Source: Musa acuminata AAA Group
Lineage: Eukaryota > Streptophyta > Magnoliopsida > Zingiberales > Musaceae
NCBI RefSeq assembly: GCF_036884655.1
Contig: NC_088340.1
Location: 32,761,001 to 32,825,000 of the forward strand
DNA: 64,000 nt
Direction: 5' to 3'
Each line of letters opens with the position of its first letter. Within the stretch, counting starts at the first letter, position 1. The position numbers and the translations under genes are program-made. This document shows, one piece after another, positions 38,875 to 50,400 of the stretch. The notes beneath the pieces are model-generated. The model was not told the origin of the DNA, made no database searches, and saw nothing but the letters and a program-made list of their open reading frames with translations.

Positions 38875-39441
38875 ATGACGAACAGGCGCCAGATTCCAAC
38901 ATTTGGGAGCTGGAATTACTATGACGACCTTCCCATCACGCAGTACTTCGAGTCAGCAATGCAGGCTGGGTTAGTCCGAGGTCAATCCTTCGTTGAGGAT
39001 GCTGATCTCTACCAGGTGCCGTCTTCCCCAGCGAAACTGAGCTACCACCAACGCCACCAGAGAAAGGTTCCTTTATAAGCTTCAGATTCGCCAAGTTCCC
39101 CAACTCCTTGCACTGTACACTTGATTTGGTTTACCAGGAGAAGAGAGGAGGGGACAAGCAGTATCAGACAGGGCAGCAGAGGAAGCAAGGGAAGGTGTGT
39201 GATGTCACAGTAACAGCACCGGCCACGCCAAGGAGGGTCAGAGCTCCCAAGGCTGTGGACGAGGACTTGTACAAGATCCCTCCCGAGCTCCTCTACCAAA
39301 AACCCAAGAGGGTATCCATCTTTAGTTCTCTCTCATGTTTGTAATAGAATACTCACAGTTTAATGCTGTATGACATTTTGAGTGCAGAAGAGGCTGCTGA
39401 GAGGGTGGTCAGGATGCCTGGGACTGCACTGCGTTGCGTGA
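38875..39441 (+). CDS. RIN4/NOI-domain family protein
   Basis: Three phase-0 exons: 38875-39066, 39138-39311 and 39388-39441, giving 139 aa. Residues 8-13 are PTFGSW, matching the PxFGxW core cut by the bacterial effector AvrRpt2. The conserved NOI stretch continues as WNYYDDLPITQYFESAMQAG. A basic middle (QRKQGKV, TPRRVRAPK) is followed by DLYKIPPELLYQKPKR. The short last exon ends GWSGCLGLHCVA, whose two Cys (132, 137) next to basic residues suit S-acylation and plasma-membrane anchoring, as in RIN4. Family members are small disordered scaffolds in immune signalling and exocytosis. This one is shorter than RIN4 and has one clear NOI motif. Its role is inferred from the family only. Confidence 0.88.
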
Positions 39442-39536
39442 GAGAGGATGGAGTAATGGAGTGAGGCTGAAGCAAAAGTTCAACGTCAGTGGAGGGGTGA
39501 TGTTTGTACTTCCTTTGTTGCCTGTTTCCCTCCTCA

Positions 39537-39540
<4 letters not shown>

Positions 39541-39571
<31 letters not shown>
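39541..39571. repeat. CT microsatellite in the RIN4-like 3' UTR
   Basis: About 15 CT units, 100 bp after the stop codon. It also lies near where the last exon of the neighbouring prolyl hydroxylase remnant would be expected. Confidence 0.9.
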
Positions 39572-39574
<3 letters not shown>

Positions 39575-39752
39575 TCAATAATGTGGTGTGATGTGAGGCA
39601 GTATTTTCAAACGGGAAAACAAGGGGCATATCTTCCTTGATAGACTTCGAAATCAATGAAAGAATGTTATAATTAAAGAGAGTTTGACTACTTGAATGCA
39701 ATGCTCTGAAGTTGAAGTGCATAAACAGCATCGAAAAAGAAAGATTACTGAC

Positions 39753-42470
39753 CATTTTCCTGAAAACAACTGCATCCTCTTCAATTAGTTTCGCGCAAAG
39801 CCCCTTTACCATGTTTCCTCCTCAACTGCACTCACGAGATCCAGCCTGAGGTAGGAAAGTAAAAAGAGAGATTAGCAGACTTAGACACTAAAAAATTACA
39901 GCAAATACAACTGCAGACTTCTAAAGATCAGTCTGAATGCACAAGATATGCACTGGGACATGTACCCAACCATTAAATTCAGCAAGAACAAAGGATATGA
40001 AGAGTCATGTAGTATAAAGATTGCCTTACACTAGATTATCCGGGTTTAATGTTCCATAATGCAATGTACTGGTGCTCTGCGCTTTTGGTATAGCTTTGGT
40101 TTAAGAGACTCAAGCTGCCATCCTCTTCTTAACTCTTTCATGTCGACTTGTGCTTCACAATTTGCTCCTTGGTTTAAGCCACAGTCAATAAGAAAAACTG
40201 TTAAACTTTTTATTAGCCAACTGGTCTTCTATGTTTAAAGGCAATTCGTCTCCCATATGAGCTTGCCTTGACTAAAAGATTGTCACTGCATAACAGGTCA
40301 TCCTTGTTTCCAAAATATAAAAGCTATTGAGTTGTGATTAATGATCACAATGAACACGAGATCTATCATTACTAAATTATTGCTAGAGAACGAAGTTCTC
40401 ACTAGATTGGCTCTAATGTAACTAAATTAACCATATCGATTCTTTACCAAGCAGAAAAAGGATAACGGAGCTCTTAAGATCCATAAATTCACTCCTTTTA
40501 GTTCCAGAACTTCTTGTGGACTGTCCTACAATTACATGCATACATGACCAAGAGAGATATATCCTATTTAAAGATTAAAAAAACAGTAAATCCAAGTTGC
40601 TTCTGCTCTTCTAAAACAAAAAGATTTTATAAATAATTGTTTGTGAGCTAAGAACGACATGCAATTATTCAAATAGACCACAAAAATAGATTACTTCAGA
40701 TATATGAACTGACCAAATGAACCTTAAACAGAGTCCATAACTTGAATGACATACAATAAACAGTAGCTACTATAAAGAATGTAAGCATACTCATTACAAA
40801 ACAGAGAGTAACAACTCAAGTAAAAGACATTAATACTGACAAGCTTAGGTTAAAATTTAATTTTAGGCAGGATTTACAGAAAAGCAGAATATTCCTGATC
40901 ATAACATCTTTAAATTATTCAAGATATCATGCCACTCAAAAAAATGCATTTAATTATTTTTCCCATAAATAACATGATTTCACCTGATATTAAGAAGTCA
41001 ATTATAAGAAAATTAAAATCAAATATCAGACATTACGCCAACCAATGGAAAGCAGGTTTTACCCCCTCAACATCATCTCTTAGATACATGCGTGCTCCTG
41101 TGATGCTCAAAAAAAAATATCAAGATGTACGTGAAAAAGAATGAAATCTTACGGTCTCAGAAAAATAATCATGATGCGGTCTGTAATACCACATTAGTTT
41201 CTACCTTATAGTCTCATTAGTTTCTACCTATACAATGGCAAAGCAGTTGAACTATTAGTAGGCTTTTTATGCTCACATTTCCAGTCCAAAAAAAAAACCC
41301 TTCAACTAACTACCATGGTACTTGAATGAGCTCTCCATTTTCAGCAGGAACTTGAGAGAATACAGTTATCCGCTTTTCAATGGCCTGTGTTGGTATCAAA
41401 AAGACAAGGCTTTATAAGAACGATACTGCAAGATTGTAGTTGAACTACATAAATTTACCATTTCTAATCATCCAAATGTGAATAATTAGAATAAGTTTTG
41501 GTGTCTTATGCTTCCATCAGAATTTCCAACACCAAGTGAAGGGTTCATGTCATGGTATAAGCACTCAAAACAAGCATGGCAGACCATTCCTGGGGTGGCC
41601 GACAGCAAAGATGTTTAGGCATTTTCAAAAGGGAATCCTAGGTCTTCCTAAGCAATATCAGAACCAGAAATGCTTCAGGAAACTGATAGTGAAGCCTCTT
41701 ATCTTTCCAAACATGGAGGACCTCATGGGTAGCAAATTTGTGATTTTATTTTAATAGAGGTAAGTAAAATCACAAGTTAGACTAAAACATAAACAATTCT
41801 CGATAGGAAAGTAGTAAAAAATATTGTCTTTTTCTTATCTTTGCTGAATTTTCTACGATAAGAAGTCACTAGAAAACTTTTCTTGACGCTGAGATTGTTC
41901 TCAAAAGATAAAAATAGTATTGTTTAAGGTCAAGAGGGAGAGGAGAATCCAAAACCAAAAAAACATTCAGAGATCAACAAATAAATAATAGAAAATCAAT
42001 GTAAAATGTAACATGGTTTAACAATTTTCAATCTATGTCCACAAAAAAAATTTCAATCACATAAACCTTAAGAATTAAGATATGTACTTATAAGGATTTA
42101 ACCTACTTAAATTTAAATCCTAATCCGTCAAGAAGTCAGAACCTAATTAGGATTCCTAATATGCTTACCAATCCTAACACATGAAATCTACTAAAAGACT
42201 ATTTAAGAAAATAAAGAGTGGCAGACTAGAGTGACCGACATGCAATCGAATTATGGACAGAAAAACATTATCAATGTACAAAACAATCTCAATCGTCTAG
42301 CACAGATTCTCACTGGAACCCCTAAAATCCGCAGGATTTTAGTGGGTTCCAGTGAAGGTGAGAAGCGCATAAGCCCTAGACCGAGAAGGAGGGGAGGAAG
42401 ACAACGGACCTATAATCATCCCAAAGGTGATGAAGGTGAGAAGTGCGAGGCTGTGCTTGGATCGAGCCAT
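39753..42470 (-). pseudogene. Prolyl 4-hydroxylase (AT-P4H-1 type) pseudogene
   Basis: Minus-strand remnants in the right order: 42470-42410 encodes MARSKHSLALLTFITFGMII, the membrane-anchor exon. 41384-41322 encodes AIEKRITVFSQVPAENGELI plus Q, with intact AG and GT borders. 41185-41153 encodes YRPHHDYFSET, keeping the iron-binding H-x-D. About 41095-41038 encodes an RMYLRDDVEG-like block with one missing G, which shifts the frame. 39845-39753 encodes a GGNMVKGLCAKLIEEDAVVF-like block with an in-frame TGA seven codons after its start. The exons between anchor and AIEKR, the FNLKRGG part and the last exon (second His, Lys) cannot be found. The parent enzyme hydroxylates proline in cell-wall glycoproteins in ER/Golgi. 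Stop, frameshift and losses point to a dead gene. Confidence 0.85.
42310..42355. repeat. Imperfect palindrome (21 bp arms, 3 nt loop)
   Basis: The left arm, 42310-42330, is complementary to 42334-42355 with a single one-base bulge. The loop is GCA. It sits just past the first exon of the prolyl hydroxylase remnant. Confidence 0.85.
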
Positions 42471-44433
42471 CACCCCAACCGATCACCTCGAGGACGAAAC
42501 GGGAAGGAAGACTTGGGCGGGGCGGGAAAATCCCGTGGATTCCGTAACCCGACCCGCCCGAGCACAAGGGTTTAACGAGGCTGCCATGGAACGAACAGAT
42601 GCTATCGGATGCAGTGAGAGTCCGCACCCGATCCGACAACAACCGAGGATCTCATAGAGCAACAATACGTTTCGCACCCCTGCTTTCATTTCCACCTGCG
42701 TACCGTGTGCTATGATTGGAGGTACTCAGTGGGACCCATCTTTACGTAGAATGTCTACATGCACATGGCGACAAACGTATTGGTAAGTTGCAATTAACAT
42801 TAATTAAGGTTACTGTTTTGTAATGGTTGTGCTATGAGATGGCTCTTAAGGGGGTTAATAATTACTCCTTTGTTTTATTGGCTCTACTGCAATTCTTTAA
42901 TTTGTTTTACTATGGCTACAACGTATTTGTGTATGTGGTTTTGGAGGTTGAACATCTAAAACTTTATCATAATTGTGTTCATTTTTAATAATTATTTTTA
43001 TTTTTCATTTTTAATTTTAATTTAGAAGAACAAACACACAATTATTAATTTAAGTGGATGTGGAAGATGGACTACAAACTTAATTATTAATTTGTGCATG
43101 TGGTTTTGGAGGTTGAACATCTAAAACTTTATCATAATTGTGTTCATTTTTAATAATTATTTTTATTTTTCATTTTTAATTTAAATTTAGAAGAACAAAC
43201 ACAATTATTAATTTAAGTGGATGTGGAAGATGGACTACAAACTTAATTATGATAATACATCAATAATATATGAGAGAAGAACCATTTAAAGAATTTAAAA
43301 AATACAAACACATAAAATTGTTTATTGATACAAATTATCTTAAATCGATTTCAACTTAAATGTAATTTTTTTTTATTTTTTTTTCTCCGGCTCCCATTAG
43401 ATTTATAAGAGTGAAATTTTAGAAGCACTAAAAATATTTCCTTGCTTCTTCCCTCCATTAAAAAATATATATATTTTTTTATTTTTTTCATAAATTAGTT
43501 TTTAATACTTGAATGTTTTTTGAGTATCTAAAAAATTTATGAATCCAAATAATATTAGGATTGGAAAGTAATTCAAAAATTTTGGAGCCAAGTCTTATTG
43601 GAGGATAAGAAATTTAATATGGAAAGACTCAACAGAAAATCTTAATATGAAAAAAAAAAACTCATTATGAAGGAAGGATTAAACATGAAAATTAGGTTTT
43701 ATTATTATTATATATATTTATATATATAGTTTTGATGGGGATAATAAAATATGAGGAAATAATTTGGGTGTTGATTGAAAAATTGATATATGGAATTCTC
43801 TTCTTGTGCCAAAAATTTTCCCTTCCATTCAACACAAAATAAAATATACAATTCTATCCATAATATATCATGTATTTGTTATCAACCTAATGAGCATGTA
43901 AATATAGGAGTTAAAGCTGCGGGTTTCTTTAGCAAACTGGGAGAGACCACTTAACTCATGTTAGACCAGATATGATCGGGTCAACGATAAAAAAAAACAG
44001 AAATACAATTTGGTCGTGATTTTGACCCACTCGAACGTGTTAAAAATAGGGATTAAGATTGGATGGAAGAGGCTTATAAGTACCATAAAAGGAAGCCAAT
44101 TTGGTGGACGAACGACGACGAAGTTATTAACAGTGGTGAGAGCACCGAATCGAGCATCTCGGCCTCTCTGTTTCTCCGCCTTTCCCTCACCGTCGTCGTC
44201 GCCTCCGTCTCTCCACTTATTAACCCCCTTCTCCCGCTGAAAGAAAGAAGTGGGTGGGCGCATTTCGTTTCGTTTTCTTCTTCTTCTTCTTCTCTCGTCT
44301 TCTCTCTTCCCCTCCCCCTCTTTCCTTCCTGAGTCCCATCCCCCAATCTCCCACTCCACCCGGATGCTGCTGTAGGAGCAACCAGCACAGGTAGATTCCT
44401 CCGAACGACGATAAATAAAGGGTCTCTGCCGTG
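42471..44433. other. Intergenic, AT-rich, with promoter of the aspartic protease gene
   Basis: 42471-42700 is the former promoter side of the dead hydroxylase. 42926-43250 is a tandem duplication. The rest is very AT-rich up to about 44060. The CT-rich, GC-rich stretch 44100-44433 is the likely 5' UTR and core promoter of the protease. No other gene is recognised. Confidence 0.5.
42926..43250. repeat. Two-copy tandem duplication, 165 bp period
   Basis: TTTGTGTATGTGGTTTTGGA from 42926 is repeated from 43091 with about two substitutions and small indels over the full unit. It is non-coding. Confidence 0.92.
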
Positions 44434-47400
44434 ATGGCTTCGAGGAGACCCTCGTCTTCCTGCCGGTTCTTGTCTCTTTGTCTGTTGTTGCTGCTGGTGG
44501 TGCTGGCGTTGAGCCCTTCGGCTGGCGCCAACGGGGTGTTCAAGGTGCGGCACAAGTTCCTCGGCCGCAAGCCGTCCGTCGGCGATCTCCTCGCTCACGA
44601 CAGCCGGCGCCACAGCCGCATCCTCTCCTCGGTCGATCTCCCCATTGGCGGTCTCGGCCTCCCCACCAGCACCGGGTTCGGCCTCCGTCCCTGTCTTCTC
44701 GATTCTTACATGCTCTCGTTTCGGTTGCATTTTGACATCTTGCTGTTGTTCTTTTGGGGTTCGGTGGATGGGTTTGTAGGTTGTATTTTGCGGAGATAGG
44801 TATTGGGAATCCGTCCAAGAAGTACTACGTGCAGGTTGACACGGGAAGCGACATTCTCTGGGTGAATTGCATCTCGTGCAAGCGTTGCCCTCAGAAGAGC
44901 GATCTCGGTGTATGAGTCAAGTTCATTTCTTCTTCTTGTGTATTTTTATGTATCTGCTGTTTCTACCTCTGTCCGACCTTTAAATTAATGGCAATTTGAG
45001 AATTGGGTTACTTGTTGCAGGTTGAGTTGACATTATATGATCCAAGGGAGTCGGTGAGCGGGAGCTTGGTATCTTGTAAGGAGAACTTTTGCGTCTCCAC
45101 GTATGGTGACATTCCTGGCTGCGCGGCGAATTTGCCATGTGAGTATCGTGTGGTGTACGGGGATGGGAGTTCTACAGCTGGTTTCTTTGTGACGGACTCT
45201 GTACAATATAATCAAGTGTCCAGTGATCACCAGACAAGACCGGTCAATGCAAGTGTTACATTTGGGTGAGTTTCAACTTTTAGCTGCCAACTTGATATTG
45301 TATGCTTATAGTGCTAAATTAGTGTTTGATGAATGGCATTTTCATGGACGACAATCCTATCCCATCATTTTGTTTGATTATTATTATCATTTCAATGTAG
45401 CATGGCTATTTGATACCAATATTCATATGCTAGAATGATTAAAAGCTATAAAATAAAATAAAAATAGATGGTTCAACTATGGTACACAATCTGGATTTTG
45501 TTACTATTGGCAACCTTTTTTTTCCAGTAGGTAAGAAGTATGGTATGTGCTGCCAGCATGGCACAGTAAATTGTATGTTAGCATGAACAGGCATCCACTA
45601 AAAGAAAAAGAAGAGATGACAAGATCCTACAAGAAACATTAAATGCTTCTTCCCTAGCCCCTCCTTTCTACAGCCAGTGAAGATGCAAGGTGAAGGTGCC
45701 AAAATGCTAGTATTGAAGTCCTAGACTGAAACATAGATACCTAGCTAGCATATAGAACAAATCTGACCAGATTAGTTCAGTTCTCATGGATCTCATTGGT
45801 TTCTTGGTTTAGGATAAAATATTAGTTTCTATCGGCCTTGAGTAAATTGGTTTAAGATCCCCATTATCGTGTCTCATAACTGCGATGACATGCAACATTT
45901 TGTTGCATATTCAAAATTCAAACACTTTGTTGATAAGTTGTTATTATCTAACCCAAGTTATCTAACATATTTGTCACACACATATGTGTAAGTACTTATA
46001 TGTTTATTTGAATATCTGAAAAGAGGTGATTGTTTATAGGTTTATAATAATGAAACATAACCCCTTTCTGCCTATGACATGACCTGTTTAATTTGTCTCA
46101 TGTATGGATGGGTTAAGGTTGAGGCTTAGTAACTTGCTATTGGATTGGGTCTGTACAAGTCTTTTTAATTTGTCAGCTCATGGTAAGCTGCAGTTGTAGT
46201 TTTCTTGGACAACTTTGGTGGTCTGCAATTTGTTGTTTCTCTGCACTCTGTCAGAAAGGTGACTTCCAGTAGCTGTTATTGCTTAATGATGTCAAGGTCA
46301 CCTAGGAAAGGGCCGAGACAGGTGAGAAAGTTTAGGTGGAATTTGGAATTAATGAGGGTGCTAAGGTTGTTAATGACAGGCAGGATGGAATTGACGAGCA
46401 GAATGAGGATAGGGCTAGGGCATGACTGTTGGCAATGGCAGGCTGAGCACATGACATTGAGATTATGATGATGAGGGTGAGCTCATGTTCAGATATGGTG
46501 ATGATCAGGTTGTGGGCATCCGATTGAACAACTGGTAGGAACTATCAGTGTGACCATAATTATGTCAGGCAGGTTGCTGTTTAAGGAAATCTTGACCTCT
46601 GGCTGATCTGATTAAGTTGGTGTGAGACCACGGAAGTTTTAATACCTGAGCTAAACCTGAAGATTCGGTATGTATAATTACTATGTGCATATTTGTGGGC
46701 TGGGAAGGTGTAACTAGGTGATTACGATTCTTCTTAAGATTAGTTAGTCCGAGTGCCTAGGTGATTGTCCATTTCATAATAACATAGCAACCCACATATT
46801 GTTTCAGATATGGGCTGTCATGAAATATTACTATTGCACAAATTGTATTGTTGATGATATTTGATGATTGTTGGTTTGTTGTGCTTTTTAACCTGAATTT
46901 CTATAAGGTCTCATTATTTCATTATTTTTCTTGGTTTTCTTTTCTTTTGATTTTTTTTATAATATGGTTCATGATTTAAACCAAGGATTAAATTCTTGGT
47001 CAGGTCTAGATACCATTCAGTGGTCAGATTTCTATGGTAATAACACTGTACAGTTTACCAAGTGTAGGTATGTGTGGGTACTGATTGATACCAGTCAGAG
47101 CATTTCAAGAGGAGAGCGACAGTAAGAGAGAGAGAGAGAGAGATTATGACAAAATAGTAACAGTAGTAGGAGGTAGAGGATGAGTGGGATCATGTGGTAG
47201 AGGCGAGATGGTGGCATAGACGAGTGGTGGAGAAAGAGGACAATGATGAGGGGTGGCAACACAGACGACAGCAGGGAGGAAGTGGCAATGTGGTGATGCA
47301 ATCATGAGGAGAAGCAAAAAAAATTAGGAAGTGAGGAAGGAAAGAAGAGAAGAACAAGGAAAAGGGAAGGGATGGTTTCTTCCAGTATTGGATGATAGAC

Positions 47401-50400
47401 TTCAAAAGGGGAAGAAAGAAAGAAGAGAAAAACAAAGAAAAGGGGAGGGATGGTTGATTCCAGTATTGCCTAGTATAACTGTACCAGTTAGGTTATTCGT
47501 TTCTATAAATTCATTTAGTTGTTTTTAGATTAATCTGTGTATCTGAAGATGCTCTTGTTCATTTTCTGAATAGTTAGAATTCTTAGGTTAACTTCATTCT
47601 TGATTTGGTTGTCAACATGTGCTTTGTAATTTTTCTTTTTTAGCTAGTTTGATAATGATACAGGTGTGGTGCTCAACAATCCGGAGATTTGGGTTCATCA
47701 AATGAAGCACTTGATGGAATTCTTGGGTTTGGGCAGTCAAATTCATCCATGATCTCGCAGCTGGCTGCTTCTGGAACTGCAAGGAAGATATTTGCTCATT
47801 GTTTAGACACTATAAATGGAGGAGGACTTTTTGTTATTGGACATGTAGTGCAACCGAAAGTGAAGACAACACCTTTGGTGCCTGATCAGTAAGTTTGCTA
47901 CAGATACTTCGTGATTATTGTTTCTGCTCTTACTCATACTTTAGTTGATCAGGTTACTATACGTTGTTGATGTATTCATTTTTTTAATAATTTCTGTTTA
48001 ATGAATTTGTGCAAATTGCAGTGTTATTAGAATGAAACACGGGAATTAAAATTAGACTGAATATAGAAAAATCTTCATTTCATGTGAATGGTGCTTTAGG
48101 TGTATGGTAAAATATTATATTTCAAGAAAAGGTGCAAGGTTACTGCAGATAATGTGAACTGGGAAGGATACTGTTTATTTGACAATCCACCTTTTCTATA
48201 TATGCAAATATCCTTTTAAGGATCAAAAAGTACTCTTTCGCTTCATCTGTTACTTGCATTTAGTATCTGAATACTATCCTTGTGAAGATAAGATGCTAAT
48301 TGCAGTGAAGCAGAAACATGTTTTCTTATAGTAATTTTTGTTGCAGACATGTAATGTAAATTTGCAGTTTCAAGAATCTTGACCAACCTTGTATTAGTTC
48401 AGTTCTACTTAGGATCATAGTTTATAATAGTGATGAGCATATGTATGTAAGACCTGAAGAGTACTATAGCAAGGATTCCCTTTTGGCCAAAATGGCCCAT
48501 GCGGTATTGTGAATGGATTGGTTACACGACCATGCCAATGCAGCTATGGTGTCTGACAGGAAAAGAATAAGCATCATATCCTCTTACGATAGTGCAAGGC
48601 CCTTCCTTAATTATAACCTAGCTAAACTGAAGGATTAGAACTTCAGTTTCTAGTTTCAGGTTATTTAAATTGATGTTTTCAATCCCGAACTGGTGACAAA
48701 ACTGAAAAGAAGCTAATTATTGGGTACCATCAACAATGTACGATCTGTGACCTAGTAGGTTCATAGGCTCATACATATTTCTTTAATTTTAAGTTTGTTT
48801 TAGTATGCAAAAGTCCACCTTTCTGAATCTAAGAGGAAATTTAAATTGGATATTTCTACACATGCATTGGCTGATATATAATATCTTGGAGCAAGGGTTA
48901 TGTCAATTAGGGCATAACAATACAGGTTGATGTGATCATACAGGAATGGTATCTGCACATACCATGTCGAATCGTGTTGGACATGTGGATATATGGCTAG
49001 ACTAATTTTCAGCACAGGTACAAGGGCATATTGGTAACAAAACATGTAATCATACCATGCTTGGAAGATATTGTTACAACCCTGTTCTATGAAATGATAA
49101 TCTGTGTATAAGAATGATGAAGATGCCAGTTTCTTGAAATATTTTGTTTGCCCAGTCTAGTAAAGCATCATGTGGTTTAAGGCTTTAAGCAATCTCATAT
49201 ATGGTTAGTCACAAAAATTGACAGGACCATACCTGTGTACACATCAATGAGTAGCAAATCTTTTGTCAAAGGGTATTTTTGTGTCCATTATGGACACGTG
49301 ACACTATGTCTTGTGACCTAAATGGTAGGTCAGGTAAGGCATATTAAAATTCTTGTGTGGCATATATGAAACTGAAAACAGTTTGAGTTCATTTAAAGAT
49401 TACTTCATGTAGTGTTGATATTGTTCCGATATGGAACAATTTGGTTCTGATTCTTTTTCATCACACTTATTGTAGAATCTTTGTGGTTCATTTAACCATT
49501 AGCAAACTGTTATCCCATTTGATTTCAATTGTTATTATATTTTCTCACATATACTTCAATTATTTGATGCCAACTATCTTACGGAATTTCTACTATGTTG
49601 TACCTTGTTTACAAGATCCAATACGGAGCAAGTGAATTCCATTACTAAATGTGTAGAATAGGGCAAATTTAGTAGGAAAAATTAGTTTAAATTTCAGCTA
49701 TGTTCTATTTGGAAATAAGAAAGTTTAAATTAATCATCATCAGGAGTATCAGATGGCACATGTATCTTCTGTTAATTAAAAAAATATTTTTTTTATCACC
49801 CTAAAATAGCATACAAAACTCTCACACGTGGACTCGAACATAAAATCTATCACTTGTGTAATAGCGCACTAACCAATTGGATGTTTCAATAGAGACATAC
49901 TGGATTGGTGGTTGCTTTTAAGATCTTTTTTCTCTAGAGCAAATACCTACAGATATCTTCCGAATGACCATGTGAAACCTTAAATGATCCTGGCCTTCTG
50001 GGTATCTTTAAGGCCAATTTGAGGACCATCGTGATCTACTAATACACTGCCCTGTCTCATTTTGCTTGTTTATGTACTGCAGTTATTTCTTTCCAAGACC
50101 ACAAAAATAATCATTTCATTTGAAGTTTACTATGGATATTAGATAAAAACATAGATGTTAAATGTGATGTCTTTTTGTCTTACCCAGATAAAAATTATCT
50201 ACTGCAGTATGAACTATGAAGTTTTTAATTTCTGGCGTATTCATATTTTCTTTTCCATAGATTTATATTAACAACTCCAATCCATTAGGTTTTTCCTTCA
50301 TCAATTGGTTTTCTTGTCTCTAATGAATTTAGTATGTCTATCCTCGCTTCAGGCCACATTACAATGTCAATATGAAGGCAATTGAAGTTGGTGGGGCTAT

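Noticed and set aside
42231..42575. Forward 114-codon ORF, Arg/Gly-rich
   Set aside because: It is antisense to the first exon and promoter side of the prolyl hydroxylase remnant and includes the palindrome; no family match.
44074..44730. 218-codon minus-strand ORF over the aspartic protease leader and exon 1
   Set aside because: It overlaps a well-supported gene and has a charged low-complexity translation without family resemblance.
49830..49880. A/B-box-bearing segment as a functional tRNA gene
   Set aside because: No cloverleaf stems or anticodon arm can be drawn, and it has an A-rich tail and a second dispersed copy; SINE is the better reading.
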